Of a stretch of DNA of 64,000 nucleotides, positions 24,790-34,355 are shown piece after piece; within the stretch, counting starts at the first letter, position 1, and every line of letters begins with the position of its first letter. Made by a program: the position numbers and the translations under genes. The stretch is from assembly GCF_051379705.1 (NCBI RefSeq), contig NZ_CP179868.1, positions 3,224,001 to 3,288,000 of the forward strand, read 5' to 3'. This DNA comes from Ekhidna sp051379705. Its GTDB lineage: Bacteria; Bacteroidota; Bacteroidia; Cytophagales; Cyclobacteriaceae. Under the pieces are notes generated by a model. It did not search any database and was not told the origin of the DNA. It worked only from the letters and a program-made list of their open reading frames with translations.

Positions 24790-25200
24790 ATGAATAGTAG
24801 AATAAAATCAATTCTTGTGTTTTCCTTCTTTATTTTGATAGCGAATGCGACGAAAGCTCAGGAAAGTGGTACCAAAGATTTCAAAAACATCGATCTTAAG
24901 GAACTCAGGAAAGCATTTGTTAATCAATTGCTGGATGATGGACTTATAAAAAGAAAGAAGGATGATATTCATCTTGCGCTTCGCTCAGAAATGACACTTT
25001 TAAACGAACAAGTTCTGGACAAAGAACTTCATGAAAAGTATGGAAACCTTGCTGCTCAGTTTGACATAAAAAGAGGCTCCTACAGAGTCATATACATAAC
25101 TCATCAATGCACAGCCGTTGGAGACTTTCTTGATGATTCATTTAGTGGAAAAATTCAAGGAAAAATGAACCTAAATGAGCTGAAAGTCTCGATACAATAA
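24790..25200 (+). CDS. Exported small protein of unknown function
   Basis: A 136-residue protein with signal peptide (hydrophobic span VFSFFILIANAT, cleavage near KAQ at about residue 24). It is not a known family. The mature part is mostly helical with a C-terminal beta region (RGSYRVIYITHQCTAVG). Only 1 base separates its stop from the permease start, so it is probably a partner or regulator of the permease encoded next. Confidence 0.65.
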   Translation: MNSRIKSILVFSFFILIANATKAQESGTKDFKNIDLKELRKAFVNQLLDDGLIKRKKDDIHLALRSEMTLLNEQVLDKELHEKYGNLAAQFDIKRGSYRVIYITHQCTAVGDFLDDSFSGKIQGKMNLNELKVSIQ

Positions 25201-25201
25201 A

Positions 25202-27865
25202 ATGATAAAGAGACTTGCGGATAAACTTTTTAAATGGTATTGCCATCCTGACTTCTATCCAGATATCAAGGGCGACCTTGAAGAGCTGTACACTGATCAT
25301 TTAGAGGATGGGAGTCGATTCCCACAGTTAAGATATCTTCTGGATGTGATGCTTCTATTTCGCATTTCACTCCTCAGACCAATACTCAAAAACTCAATTA
25401 TAAAGGACACAGGTATGTTTAGGAATTATTTTAAAGTCAGCGTTAGAAATCTTGCAAGACACAAGATGTTCACCGCAATCAATGTGATAGGATTAGCCAT
25501 AGGACTAGCTAGTTTCCTACTGATGTATGAATACATAAAATTCGAGAAGAGCTATGATGCTTTTCACCCTGATTCAGACAAGATCTATCGAGTCTCGTAT
25601 GTGCAAGTTCAAAATGGAATGGATACCGATAAAGATGCCATGGCGGCTTATCCAATGGGACAAAAACTAGAGGAGTCCTTGCCAGAAATTATTCAGCATA
25701 CTGTCTCCAAGAAGTTTGATTTTCTTTTGGTAAGGAATGGTGAGAAATCTTTTAAAGAACGTCTTGTCATTTCTGCCGATCCAAACTTCTTAAAGATGTT
25801 TAACTATTCGGTGCTGGAAGGAGATGTTGAAAGTATGTTGTCAGAACCACTTTCAGTTGTTTTGACGGAAAGTAGAGCTCGGGCATATTTTGGAGATACA
25901 GAAGCTATAGGCAAAACCCTTGAGGTGGTATCTCCATACAAAGTGTCATTGAAAGTCACCGGTATTCTTCAAGACATACCGGACAACACGCACTACTCAT
26001 TCAATATGCTACTTTCAGATAAGACATTGACTGATGGACATGACTACAACAACTGGGACTGGAACAATTACTATGTCTATATCAAGTCTGACCGAGAAGT
26101 CAATCCTGAATTGTTGGAAGCCAAAGCAAATGATGTTGCAAATGAGCATATAAATAACTTGGATAATGATGAAAACTGGGAGACCAACGGAACACGAATA
26201 GACGTGCATCCGGTGAGAGATATTCATTTGAAGTCTGATTTCACCTATGAACCTCAAATCCATGGAAGTGAAAAAGCGGTTGACTTTTTGATTATCATTT
26301 CACTCTTCATTTTGGTAATAGCCTGGGTGAATTACATCAATTTATCCACAGCTAGAGCTGTGGAACGAGCCAAGGAAGTTGGATTGAGGAAGGTAATCGG
26401 TGCCATTAGAAAGCAATTGATCATCCAATTCTTGTGCGAGGCATTTATTGTCAACCTGATTAGTGCATTAATTGCGTTGGGCCTTGCCGAGATCACCTTA
26501 CCTTATTTCAATCAGCTCGTGGGAAAGGAGGTGCTCGATAGCGTTTTGAACCAATTACCATTCTTGCTATCCATTCTTGCATTTGTGTTTATCGGAACGT
26601 TTGCTTCTGGTTTTTATCCAGCGCTGGTGCTTTCAAACTTCAAGCCTATCAGTATTCTGAAAGGTAATTTTCAAAACTCTAAGAAGGGAATTGCACTTAG
26701 AAAAGGACTGGTAATTACTCAATTTGCGGCTTCCCTTATTTTGATAGCTTCTACATTCACCATTTACCAACAGGTTAGCTATATGCAAGGAAAGGATATT
26801 GGTATTTCCGTCGATCAGGTTGTTAATGTTACAGTTCCTGAATCAGATGCTGAGACCGAGGAAGAGGATGAAGCAGCCAAGAATAAACTCAGAGCTTTTA
26901 AGAAAGCTTTAGCCAATCATTCATCAATCGAATCAGTTGGTGGAGCTTCGAACCTACCAGGAGGAGATGTGGCAGATATTAATTCTACTACCACGGTAGT
27001 AAGATTTGCAGGAGATACCGAGCCTACAGAAGGAACAACCTACGTTCAATACAATGATGAAGGTTTTCTTGACGCTGTAGACATGGAACTTGTTGCAGGA
27101 AGAAATTTCAGCGAGGAAATAAAATCCGACTCGGTTGCTGTGATGGCCAATGAGGCATTTCTGAGAAGACTCAATGTGCCTGATTTCGAGTCTGTGGTAG
27201 GTAAGAAACTTCAGTTTGGCACCAGGGATACCAATACCAAGTATACTTTAATCGGAGTTGTAAAAGACTTTAATAGAACGACACTAAAGGAGCAGGTAGA
27301 GCCCAGTCTTTATTTTCCTTGGTTCAATGCAGACGATCTTGTTATTGAGTTGAGTTCAAGCGATTACAATGCAGGATTGGATCACATTATGTCAACCTGG
27401 AAAGAGTTCTATGCCGATGCTCCACTGAATTATTCCTTTCTGGATGATCGTTTCGCTTCTCTTTATGAACAAGACCGAAGCTTTGGAGATACGTTTATGA
27501 TTTTTGCGATCCTGGCTGTTTTCATTGCCATCCTTGGCTTGTATGGACTGGCTTCTTTCATGTCAATTCAGAAGTCCAAGGAGATTGGTGTGCGAAAAGT
27601 ACTGGGAGCATCCGAAGGACAAATCATATTTCTATTCTACAAGGATTTCTTCACATTGGTGGCCCTCTCTTCATTGGTAGGGTTTCCTGTGGTTTATTTC
27701 TTGATGGATGGATGGCTGGATAATTACGCCTACAGAATCAGTTTCCCATGGATCTTGCTTGGCATATCCTTATTCATTGTTTTGGTTTTTTCTCTAGTTA
27801 CAGTAGGATATCAGACCTTGAAGGTAGCAAAGCTGGATCCGGCAGAAACACTGAAGTACGAGTAG
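25202..27865 (+). CDS. FtsX/MacB-type ABC transporter permease with N-terminal prefix domain
   Basis: An 887-residue inner-membrane permease. Residues 1-70 form the prefix domain (ADKLFKWYCHPDFYPD, EELYTDHLEDG) found on some Bacteroidota permeases. Next come the first TM at about 97-117, a large periplasmic MacB-like domain, and three TMs at about 360-480 with the conserved RAKEVGLRKVIGA. A second repeat follows: another periplasmic domain, then TMs after EQDRSFGDTF with SKEIGVRKVLGAS. The FtsX domain is thus duplicated within one chain, giving eight TMs. No ATPase is nearby. It likely works with an ATPase encoded elsewhere and is probably under the PadR regulator. Confidence 0.92.
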   Translation: MIKRLADKLFKWYCHPDFYPDIKGDLEELYTDHLEDGSRFPQLRYLLDVMLLFRISLLRPILKNSIIKDTGMFRNYFKVSVRNLARHKMFTAINVIGLAIGLASFLLMYEYIKFEKSYDAFHPDSDKIYRVSYVQVQNGMDTDKDAMAAYPMGQKLEESLPEIIQHTVSKKFDFLLVRNGEKSFKERLVISADPNFLKMFNYSVLEGDVESMLSEPLSVVLTESRARAYFGDTEAIGKTLEVVSPYKVSLKVTGILQDIPDNTHYSFNMLLSDKTLTDGHDYNNWDWNNYYVYIKSDREVNPELLEAKANDVANEHINNLDNDENWETNGTRIDVHPVRDIHLKSDFTYEPQIHGSEKAVDFLIIISLFILVIAWVNYINLSTARAVERAKEVGLRKVIGAIRKQLIIQFLCEAFIVNLISALIALGLAEITLPYFNQLVGKEVLDSVLNQLPFLLSILAFVFIGTFASGFYPALVLSNFKPISILKGNFQNSKKGIALRKGLVITQFAASLILIASTFTIYQQVSYMQGKDIGISVDQVVNVTVPESDAETEEEDEAAKNKLRAFKKALANHSSIESVGGASNLPGGDVADINSTTTVVRFAGDTEPTEGTTYVQYNDEGFLDAVDMELVAGRNFSEEIKSDSVAVMANEAFLRRLNVPDFESVVGKKLQFGTRDTNTKYTLIGVVKDFNRTTLKEQVEPSLYFPWFNADDLVIELSSSDYNAGLDHIMSTWKEFYADAPLNYSFLDDRFASLYEQDRSFGDTFMIFAILAVFIAILGLYGLASFMSIQKSKEIGVRKVLGASEGQIIFLFYKDFFTLVALSSLVGFPVVYFLMDGWLDNYAYRISFPWILLGISLFIVLVFSLVTVGYQTLKVAKLDPAETLKYE

Positions 27866-27983
27866 ATGATTAAAGGGTTAGCAGATCGATTATTTAAAGG
27901 GTTGTGTAACCCGTTTTTTTCCAGACAAAAAAGAGGTTATTGAGGAACTATATCAAGATCATCGAGAAGAAAGATATCTTATG
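27866..27983 (+). pseudogene. Frameshifted remnant of a second permease prefix domain
   Basis: An ATG directly follows the permease stop and reads M-I-K-G-L-A-D-R-L-F-K-G-L-C-N-P, a clear copy of the preceding permease's N-terminus, then hits TGA at 27941. In the +1 frame, reached at a run of seven T (27914-27920), the match continues: FPDKKEVIEELYQDH aligns with FYPDIKGDLEELYTDH. The second frame leads without a stop into the S41 peptidase start. This looks like the 5' remnant of a tandem permease copy, broken by one extra T and otherwise lost. Confidence 0.75.
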
Positions 27984-29057
27984 AAAATGCATTCGAAAAA
28001 GTTAACATTATTAGTTTCATTATGGATTCTTCATACTCCTTATGTTGGTGCCCAATCAAATAAACCGGTAGAGACCTTCGAGGCTTGTTGGAATCTTTTT
28101 GATGAAAGCTATGCAAGCTTTGAGGAAAAAGGCATTGATTGGCATGCGGCATATAGAGAGTATAAGCCTCAGGTAAATGAAAACACTACGGATCGTGAAT
28201 TATTTATCATAATTACCAATATGCTAAAGCCACTTGGTGATGCGCATGTCAATCTGATTGCCAAAAATATTGATACAGCATTTAGTGCAGATAGATACTC
28301 GAGGGTCAAAGAAGTCATTCGACCGCTGGATGGCAGAAAGAAACCATACATTGAGGGTATGATGGATCAGACATTGTATGATAATGGATTTGAGGAAGTG
28401 AAAAAACTTGGACCTGTTTATAAAGATGATACTTTGTTTACTTACACCAGGACACAAGATTTAGGCTACTTGCGATTTTTTAGATCCTTTAGCAAGCTTG
28501 CCAAAATGGTGGGTCCATCACTCGATAGTCAGTTGGACCAAATTTTCGGATATTTCAATGGAGTGGAATCAATTATAATAGATGTTCGATTCAATATGGG
28601 CGGCGATGATGCATTTTCACAGAAAATTGCCGGAAGGTTTGTGGAAGAAAAAAAAGTAGGGTTTAAGAAGCAGACACGACGAAAGCACGAATTTGGTTCC
28701 ATAAAAGAAAAGTATATCAAGCCCGAAGGAGAGCCTTTCCTTGGTAAGGTGATTCTGTTAACCAACGATCAAACCTTTAGTGCAGCTGATGTACTCGCCT
28801 TGATGATGGCTTCAGTGCAGAACGCTACTATCATTGGTGAGCCATCCAATGGCTCATATTCTGATTTGTATGGGAAGAAACTTCCGAATGGCTGGAGAGT
28901 GACACTTAGTAATCAGAGATATTATTCCACTGATATGAAAAACTATGAAGGAAAAGGAACTTCAGTAGATATCGAAGTACAAACCACACTTCAGGATATT
29001 AATAGTAAAAGTGATAGTGTTTTAGAGGCAGCGATTGCTTTTTCTAAAAGAGAATAA
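27981..29057 (+). CDS. Exported S41 family (C-terminal processing) peptidase
   Basis: A 358-residue serine peptidase. Signal peptide: hydrophobic LTLLVSLWILHTPYV, cleavage near GAQ (about residue 25). The tricorn/S41 core is recognised from ESIIIDVRFNMGGDDAF, the nucleophile in TFSAADVLAL (Ser near residue 266), and GEPSNGSYSDLYGKKLPNG. The PDZ domain of many CtpA proteins is not obvious. Its reading frame continues upstream into a permease prefix remnant. The start ATG is at 27981, though 27987 also fits. Confidence 0.88.
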   Translation: MKMHSKKLTLLVSLWILHTPYVGAQSNKPVETFEACWNLFDESYASFEEKGIDWHAAYREYKPQVNENTTDRELFIIITNMLKPLGDAHVNLIAKNIDTAFSADRYSRVKEVIRPLDGRKKPYIEGMMDQTLYDNGFEEVKKLGPVYKDDTLFTYTRTQDLGYLRFFRSFSKLAKMVGPSLDSQLDQIFGYFNGVESIIIDVRFNMGGDDAFSQKIAGRFVEEKKVGFKKQTRRKHEFGSIKEKYIKPEGEPFLGKVILLTNDQTFSAADVLALMMASVQNATIIGEPSNGSYSDLYGKKLPNGWRVTLSNQRYYSTDMKNYEGKGTSVDIEVQTTLQDINSKSDSVLEAAIAFSKRE

Positions 29058-29061
29058 ATAA

Positions 29062-29907
29062 CTAGTTCAACAGCCTAAGGAAGCCTGGAATAAGGCTGAA
29101 GTTGCCTTGCCTAATGCACTGTCTTACCTCATACAAACACCTGATTCTAAGAGCTGAATTTTCTTCCCTAGATCGGTTCAGCTCTTTGATTTTTTGACAA
29201 ACTCGAAGGGTGGATTTCTGATGCTTTGATTTATAAGAGAATTGTTGTTGCGATAAAGAGCCCTTCAATATTCGTTTCTTTACGAGTACTTCATCTGTAA
29301 ATGCATACTTCCAATTTCTAGACGACCGGATCCAAAAATCAAAATCCTCATAGCTGAGTGATTCGTCATAACCTTCCATTTCTTCCAAAACCTCACGCTT
29401 TATCATCATTCCTGGAGGAGAAATAAAGTATCTTTTGATCAGCTCCAGATAAACATCATTTTCCGGCACTTCCTCAATTAGATCACCATTTCTATCTCTT
29501 TTAAAGTGCGTACCTATTTCAATGCCATTTTGATCAAGATTCATCACATCACAAAAGGTCACACCGCAATCTGATTTTAAGAAAGTGTTTACTCCTTTCA
29601 ATACTCTTTCCGACAGAAGCAGATCGTCCGCAGCAAGATCAATGATGTAATCACCCTTGGTAATTGTAAATCCACGATTAAAAGCAGCGCAATTGCCAAT
29701 GGCTTCTGGTATATCAACAAATGGAAAGCCCTTCTCTTGTGCGAGTGTTTGAATTATTCTTTTACTACCATCAGTGCTTCCATCATCAACCACAACTAAC
29801 TCAATGTGTGGATACGACTGAGTCAAAACAGACTGAATGGCCTGACTGAGATAGGACGAATGATTGTGACTCAGGCAAACGACAGAAACCAACGGTAATT
29901 GATTCAT
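29062..29907 (-). CDS. Glycosyltransferase family 2
   Basis: A 281-residue GT-A fold enzyme. The N-terminus has VSVVCLSHNHSSYLSQAIQS and VVDDGSTDGSKRII, and the nucleotide-binding acid pair is in IDLAADDLLL (about residues 94-103). FDFWIRSSRNW marks the acceptor side. It probably adds a sugar to a surface glycan. It is divergent from the GT4 gene, with 48 bases between the start codons, so both may be controlled from the same short gap. Confidence 0.92.
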   Translation of the reverse strand: MNQLPLVSVVCLSHNHSSYLSQAIQSVLTQSYPHIELVVVDDGSTDGSKRIIQTLAQEKGFPFVDIPEAIGNCAAFNRGFTITKGDYIIDLAADDLLLSERVLKGVNTFLKSDCGVTFCDVMNLDQNGIEIGTHFKRDRNGDLIEEVPENDVYLELIKRYFISPPGMMIKREVLEEMEGYDESLSYEDFDFWIRSSRNWKYAFTDEVLVKKRILKGSLSQQQFSYKSKHQKSTLRVCQKIKELNRSREENSALRIRCLYEVRQCIRQGNFSLIPGFLRLLN

Positions 29908-29955
29908 TTGGTAATATCACATGTCAGGACTTTTTTACCAATTAAATTCGGGGTA

Positions 29956-31128
29956 ATGAATCTTTTTATCGTCCCATCGTGGTACCCATCTGCGTCAAAT
30001 CCTTCTTATGGCATATTTGTGAAGGAGCAAATCGCAATGATGGCAAATCAAAGACCTCATTGGAAAATAGGTGTTAGCACATGGGGGCAAGGAGATCAGG
30101 AAAAGCTCCTTTGGATTAAGGATCACGTCAGAAATTTCTCCAAAGTCAACAAACATGGTGTTGATAAAGCTGTAGTTATTGAAGCGGCTGGATTTAAAGA
30201 GTACTATCAACCTGCTCTGAGCTGGACAAAGAAATTTAGAAAAGGAAACTTGCGAGAGATCATTCGCTGCAATGAATTAAACTATCAGAGGCATACGCTT
30301 GAAAATGGAAAGCCGGATGTCATCATGGTACAGGCGTGCTATCCCGGAATTTTGATAGCGGACTATCTATCAGATAAATATGATGTACCTGTGCATTTAC
30401 ATGTGCGTCTTGGAGGATTCATGTTTGAAAACTTACTTGAAGAGCTTGGTTCAATAAAACCAGACCTTCTAACGGCCATTTCAAAAGCTCAATTAGTAAC
30501 TACAACCAGTCATTTTCATGCGAATGAGGTACAGCGCTGGATTTCAGAGGCCAGAGCACTTCACAATCCGGTAGAACTTGACTTCTTTCAACTTGGGGAA
30601 TCGCCTGAAGATTATGCCTTAGCAATTGGCAGACTTGAGGAGGAAAAGGGCTTTGATTTATTAATTGAAGCAGTTTCCAAGATCCAGAATTTAAAAGTTA
30701 AGATAGTCGGAACTGGCACAGGCAAAAATAAACTTGCAGCTAAAATTAACTCGCTAGACCTGAAACACAGGATAAGTTTGATAGGGGAAGCTGATCGAAT
30801 GGAAATAAGAGACTTGATTCAAAAATGCCAGTTTTTGATACTTCCTAGTAGATATGAAACCTTTGGTAATGTTTTGCTTGAGGCCATGGCTTGTGGAAAG
30901 CCTGTAGTAGCAACCAAATGCGGCGGGCCGGAAGAAATACTACTGCCTGAATGTGGATATCTGGCAGATATTAATGCTTCAGATTTAAGACACCAGATTG
31001 AACGAATGGTGGAAAACCTGGATACTTTCAATTCTCACGTCATTCGGAAAATAATGGAAGAACGATTTTCACCTGCTAAATGGATCAACTGTCTGGAAGA
31101 GTTGCTCAAACAGGCCTTAGCAAGGTAG
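29956..31128 (+). CDS. Glycosyltransferase family 4
   Basis: A 390-residue GT-B fold enzyme starting at the ATG at 29956 (MNLFIVPSWYPSASNPSYG). The C-terminal Rossmann domain has YALAIGRLEEEKGFDLLIEAV, and the donor-binding motif is SRYETFGNVLLEAMACGKPVV, with the catalytic Glu pair E-x7-E. It likely transfers a hexose to a surface polysaccharide or lipid. An upstream TTG would add 19 residues of doubtful composition and overlap the divergent gene. The 3' end overlaps the convergent GNAT-like gene by 23 bases. Confidence 0.92.
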   Translation: MNLFIVPSWYPSASNPSYGIFVKEQIAMMANQRPHWKIGVSTWGQGDQEKLLWIKDHVRNFSKVNKHGVDKAVVIEAAGFKEYYQPALSWTKKFRKGNLREIIRCNELNYQRHTLENGKPDVIMVQACYPGILIADYLSDKYDVPVHLHVRLGGFMFENLLEELGSIKPDLLTAISKAQLVTTTSHFHANEVQRWISEARALHNPVELDFFQLGESPEDYALAIGRLEEEKGFDLLIEAVSKIQNLKVKIVGTGTGKNKLAAKINSLDLKHRISLIGEADRMEIRDLIQKCQFLILPSRYETFGNVLLEAMACGKPVVATKCGGPEEILLPECGYLADINASDLRHQIERMVENLDTFNSHVIRKIMEERFSPAKWINCLEELLKQALAR

Positions 31129-31996
31129 GCTTGCTTGTTTCTACAGCACCCATGCGTTCTTTAAAAATCCTGAGTGGCTCCTGAGGTTTTCCTTGCAAAG
31201 AGGAAATACCTAAATCAAGGTATTCAAAGCCTTTATTTCTATAGTATTTAACCATCCCGTCAATTAAAAGTACCATAGGGCTTTTATCTCGAAACATTGG
31301 GCTTGTCGCCGGTAGGTAGTAATAGGCGATCTCACTGGTCACATTTACAGTAATACATATCGCTGAGATCTTATCTTCTCTAAAAACCCCAAAGCAATGA
31401 TAAGTATCGGGTAGGCGATCGATTAAGTCCTTCAACTGCTGCCATCCAATGTTGATCTGAAGACCTTGAGCTTGCCTACATACCAGGATAAACTTATGAG
31501 CAGTCTCGAACTCGTCTCTTTCCATTTTTCTAAATTCAAAACCTTCAGAGCGCAGCGATCCGAGTTTTCGTTTTTGCATGTTGTGGATGGAATCCTCCCA
31601 ATAATCTGATAACTCAATATGCTGATTGATGTCATTGAACGCTACCTGAAAGTCCATTCCCTCAAGATCATTTACGGAAGCAAACATTTGATAAATAGCA
31701 GACGGATGGCAAATTTCTAGCTGTTCTACTTCTCTGCTCTTCAGGTCAGCACAAATGTCAGTAATAAAGGAATCGATCTTATGAGAGGTATTATTTCGAC
31801 GAATGATAGATCCAAATGGACTCCTTGGTATACTAATTGCAATTTTGGGAGTTATATCAAATGGAATAAAAAAATCATCATTAGAGTAGCAGATAAACTG
31901 CTCATATGCCTGAGATTGAAAGTATCCTTTTTGAAAATAGGCAAATGAGAGTTCTTGAGGAACTTCATTGATTGAGGTATGAATGTTTAATGACAT
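31106..31996 (-). CDS. GNAT/FemAB-like acyltransferase family protein
   Basis: A 296-residue protein from the ATG at 31996. Its C-terminal half resembles the GNAT-type fold of FemAB-like proteins: ISAICITVNVTSEIAYYYLPATSP, then KSPMVLLIDGMVKYYRNKGFEYLDLGISSLQG. The first half is divergent. The fold suggests transfer of an acyl or aminoacyl group, possibly to cell-envelope glycans given the two adjacent glycosyltransferases. It overlaps the GT4 gene tail-to-tail. Confidence 0.72.
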   Translation of the reverse strand: MSLNIHTSINEVPQELSFAYFQKGYFQSQAYEQFICYSNDDFFIPFDITPKIAISIPRSPFGSIIRRNNTSHKIDSFITDICADLKSREVEQLEICHPSAIYQMFASVNDLEGMDFQVAFNDINQHIELSDYWEDSIHNMQKRKLGSLRSEGFEFRKMERDEFETAHKFILVCRQAQGLQINIGWQQLKDLIDRLPDTYHCFGVFREDKISAICITVNVTSEIAYYYLPATSPMFRDKSPMVLLIDGMVKYYRNKGFEYLDLGISSLQGKPQEPLRIFKERMGAVETSKPTLLRPV

Positions 31997-32092
31997 GCGT
32001 TGCAAAATTAAAACTCATCACACTTTCCTATGCTCAATTCGAGCCTTATCTTGCATCTTAGATTTTTGCAATAAAATCTTAATTTAATCACC

Positions 32093-33205
32093 TTGAGAAA
32101 GATATTCATCACAATACTTATCACGACCGCTTTTTATTTACCGGCTCAGGTTTTTGAGCCTGGTCATATTCAGGATTTGGTTAAAAAAGGGACAGATCAT
32201 ATTTACAATTCATCTGCTGATTCTGCTGAGTATTATATCGCCAAAGCAGAAGCATATATTCCAGATCATCCCGTGATTCCGCTTATGCGAGCAATGACGA
32301 TGCTTTGGTATAATATCCCAATAATTTCTGAAGAGGTATTCGCAAAGATGGAGGTGCAGTTAGATTCGGCTATTTTTTTAGCTAAAAAAGGAGATCCTGA
32401 TCTGGAAGATCCTGAAATGATCTTTTTTGCCATGGCTTCCTATGGTTTGCTGGCAGAGTATTATGCAGACCAAGATTATACCATGAAGGCTGTTGGGGAA
32501 GCAAATAGAGCATATGGACTCATGAAAAAAGGATTTCAAATTGTAGATGAGCATCCGCAATTCCTTTTGACAACTGGTCTATACAATTATTTCCGCGAAA
32601 AGTATCCCGAGCGTCATCCCATTTATAAGCCACTTTTGTGGTTTTTTAGAAGTGGCGATAAGGAGCTTGGATTGAAGCAGCTGGAGGCAGCGTGCACAAA
32701 ATCTTTTTTGACTCGTGTTGAAGCGTATGTATATCTCAGCTACATCTACCTGAGATATGAATTTGACCCGAAAGTGGCCCAAAAATATCTATCTGAATTG
32801 TGCAGCTTATATCCAAATAACTACTACGCCAAAGCCAAGTATCTCGAATCTTTAGCAAATCCCATAGACTTTAAAACTGTGCCTGTAGATGTTATCTATT
32901 CATTAATTACACACGAAAGTCCATATTATAAATTGGCTGGCTATGTCTTTCTGGGCTACTTCGAAGAAAAGATTGTTAAAAATCAAGAAAAGGCAGAGTA
33001 TGCCTATCGCTTAGGATTGGAATACGGTCAGGAAATTCCAAATCACGGTGAGTTCTTCAAAAGCTTTGGCTACTTAGGTTTGGGGCGAGTGCTTGTTGAT
33101 ATAGGAGAGAATCAAGAAGCAAAAGATCTCTTGAATCTTTCACTGAAATATGCCGAAACAGAGCAAGTGGAGAAAGAAGCAAAAACGCTATTATCTAAGC
33201 TTTGA
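32093..33205 (+). CDS. Exported TPR-like protein, TTG start
   Basis: A 370-residue protein with an N-terminal signal peptide (ITILITTAFYLPAQ). The rest is helical with repeat-like pairs: SSADSAEYYIAKAEAYIPDHP, MKAVGEANRAYGLMKKGFQI, and CSLYPNNYYAKAKYLESL. TPR proteins of this type act as protein-binding scaffolds in the periplasm. There is no ATG near the start. TTG at 32093 is the best candidate. Its stop overlaps the TTG start of the next gene, giving TTGA, so the two are translationally coupled. Confidence 0.7.
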   Translation: MRKIFITILITTAFYLPAQVFEPGHIQDLVKKGTDHIYNSSADSAEYYIAKAEAYIPDHPVIPLMRAMTMLWYNIPIISEEVFAKMEVQLDSAIFLAKKGDPDLEDPEMIFFAMASYGLLAEYYADQDYTMKAVGEANRAYGLMKKGFQIVDEHPQFLLTTGLYNYFREKYPERHPIYKPLLWFFRSGDKELGLKQLEAACTKSFLTRVEAYVYLSYIYLRYEFDPKVAQKYLSELCSLYPNNYYAKAKYLESLANPIDFKTVPVDVIYSLITHESPYYKLAGYVFLGYFEEKIVKNQEKAEYAYRLGLEYGQEIPNHGEFFKSFGYLGLGRVLVDIGENQEAKDLLNLSLKYAETEQVEKEAKTLLSKL

Positions 33206-33801
33206 GCACTTACTATACCATTCAATCCAGCACCGAAGGCCTATATAAAGAAAAGGGAAGTAAATTCATTGCTATTGCTTATCCGGTTTCCTCAGAAAAT
33301 GAGGTGAAGTCCATACAAGATGATCTAAGAAAACAATATTATGATGCAAGGCACCACTGTTTTGCATGGGTCCTTGGAATGGATGATCAGACCTGGCGCG
33401 CAAACGACGATGGAGAACCCGCACATTCTGCCGGAGATCCCATATTAGGCCAGATACGGTCTTTCGAGCTAACAAATGTCCTGGTAGTTGTCATACGATA
33501 TTTTGGTGGAACCAAGCTTGGTGTTGGCGGCTTAATAAATGCCTATAGAATGGCAACAGAGGAGGCGTTAAAGAAAGCTAAAAAAGTGGCTATCTATGAG
33601 ACTAAGTCATTAATCATGAAGTTTCCATATGATGCCATGAGTGCAGTTGAGCGGTTGATTACCGAATTCGAGATTGAGGTAATAGAAAGAGACTTTCAAT
33701 TGTCATGTGAAATTCATGGACACATTAAAAAGGACCTGATTTCGGCATTTGATGAAAAAACAACTGACTTTTATACTGTTGAATTTATAATTGAAGAGTA
33801 A
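33202..33801 (+). CDS. IMPACT/YigZ family protein, TTG start
   Basis: A 199-residue protein of the IMPACT (UPF0029) family. Recognised by KEKGSKFIAIAYPV near the N-terminus, then RHHCFAWVLG, NDDGEPAHSAGDPILGQI and RYFGGTKLGVGGLINAYR (about residues 95-112). A YigZ-type C-terminal ferredoxin-like domain follows. The bacterial family is associated with translation-related or stress functions, but its role is not proven. The start is the TTG in TTGA, overlapping the TPR-gene stop. Confidence 0.93.
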   Translation: MSTYYTIQSSTEGLYKEKGSKFIAIAYPVSSENEVKSIQDDLRKQYYDARHHCFAWVLGMDDQTWRANDDGEPAHSAGDPILGQIRSFELTNVLVVVIRYFGGTKLGVGGLINAYRMATEEALKKAKKVAIYETKSLIMKFPYDAMSAVERLITEFEIEVIERDFQLSCEIHGHIKKDLISAFDEKTTDFYTVEFIIEE

Positions 33802-34253
33802 TGATAGCTTCCGATTTCAAAAAATTATTTGATAGAGACTTAGACCGATTAATGACAGAGCTTGATGCCTATCCCAACGAGAAGTCACTTTGGATTAAGG
33901 TTGATGGAATTAATAATACGGCAGGTAATTTATTTATGCATCTATCTGGCAATCTGCAACACTTCATTGGAGCTATTCTGGCTGAATCAAGCTATGAAAG
34001 AAATCGTGAATTTGAATTTAATGGAAAGGTTAGTTTCAATGAACTAATGTCAGAGGTAGAAAAGACCAAACAAGTTTTAGCTGACTACTTCCAAAGTGAT
34101 CCAAGTGCTGACTATCAGGAGGTATATCCATTGCAGCCGTTTGGCTATCCAATGACAACCAGATATTTCCTAATCCATTTACATAGTCACCTAAATTATC
34201 ATTTGGGTCAAATAAACTATCATAGAAGAATACTATCCAAAACTTCCAAATAA
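33801..34253 (+). CDS. DinB-like (DUF1572) helical protein
   Basis: A 150-residue protein of the DinB superfamily, a four-helix bundle that often binds a divalent metal through three His. Candidate ligands: H in NLFMHLSGNLQHFIGA (about residues 47-55) and the pair in LIHLHSHLNYHLGQINYH near the C-terminus. Relatives act as thiol-dependent transferases or are uncharacterised. The ATG overlaps the IMPACT-gene stop (TAATG), so it is the third gene of this small operon. Confidence 0.82.
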   Translation: MIASDFKKLFDRDLDRLMTELDAYPNEKSLWIKVDGINNTAGNLFMHLSGNLQHFIGAILAESSYERNREFEFNGKVSFNELMSEVEKTKQVLADYFQSDPSADYQEVYPLQPFGYPMTTRYFLIHLHSHLNYHLGQINYHRRILSKTSK

Positions 34254-34355
34254 GCACTAGAATCCTATTGTTCTAAGAATATTTCAATCCAATTTTCCTT
34301 AATCGGATGGAAACTAGTGTTTATCTAATATTTCATAGAGGTGGACGAATGTCCC

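Noticed and set aside
29899..29955. TTG start for the GT4 gene
   Set aside because: It adds 19 residues that overlap the divergent GT2 start; the ATG at 29956 begins the typical MNLFIVPSWYP.
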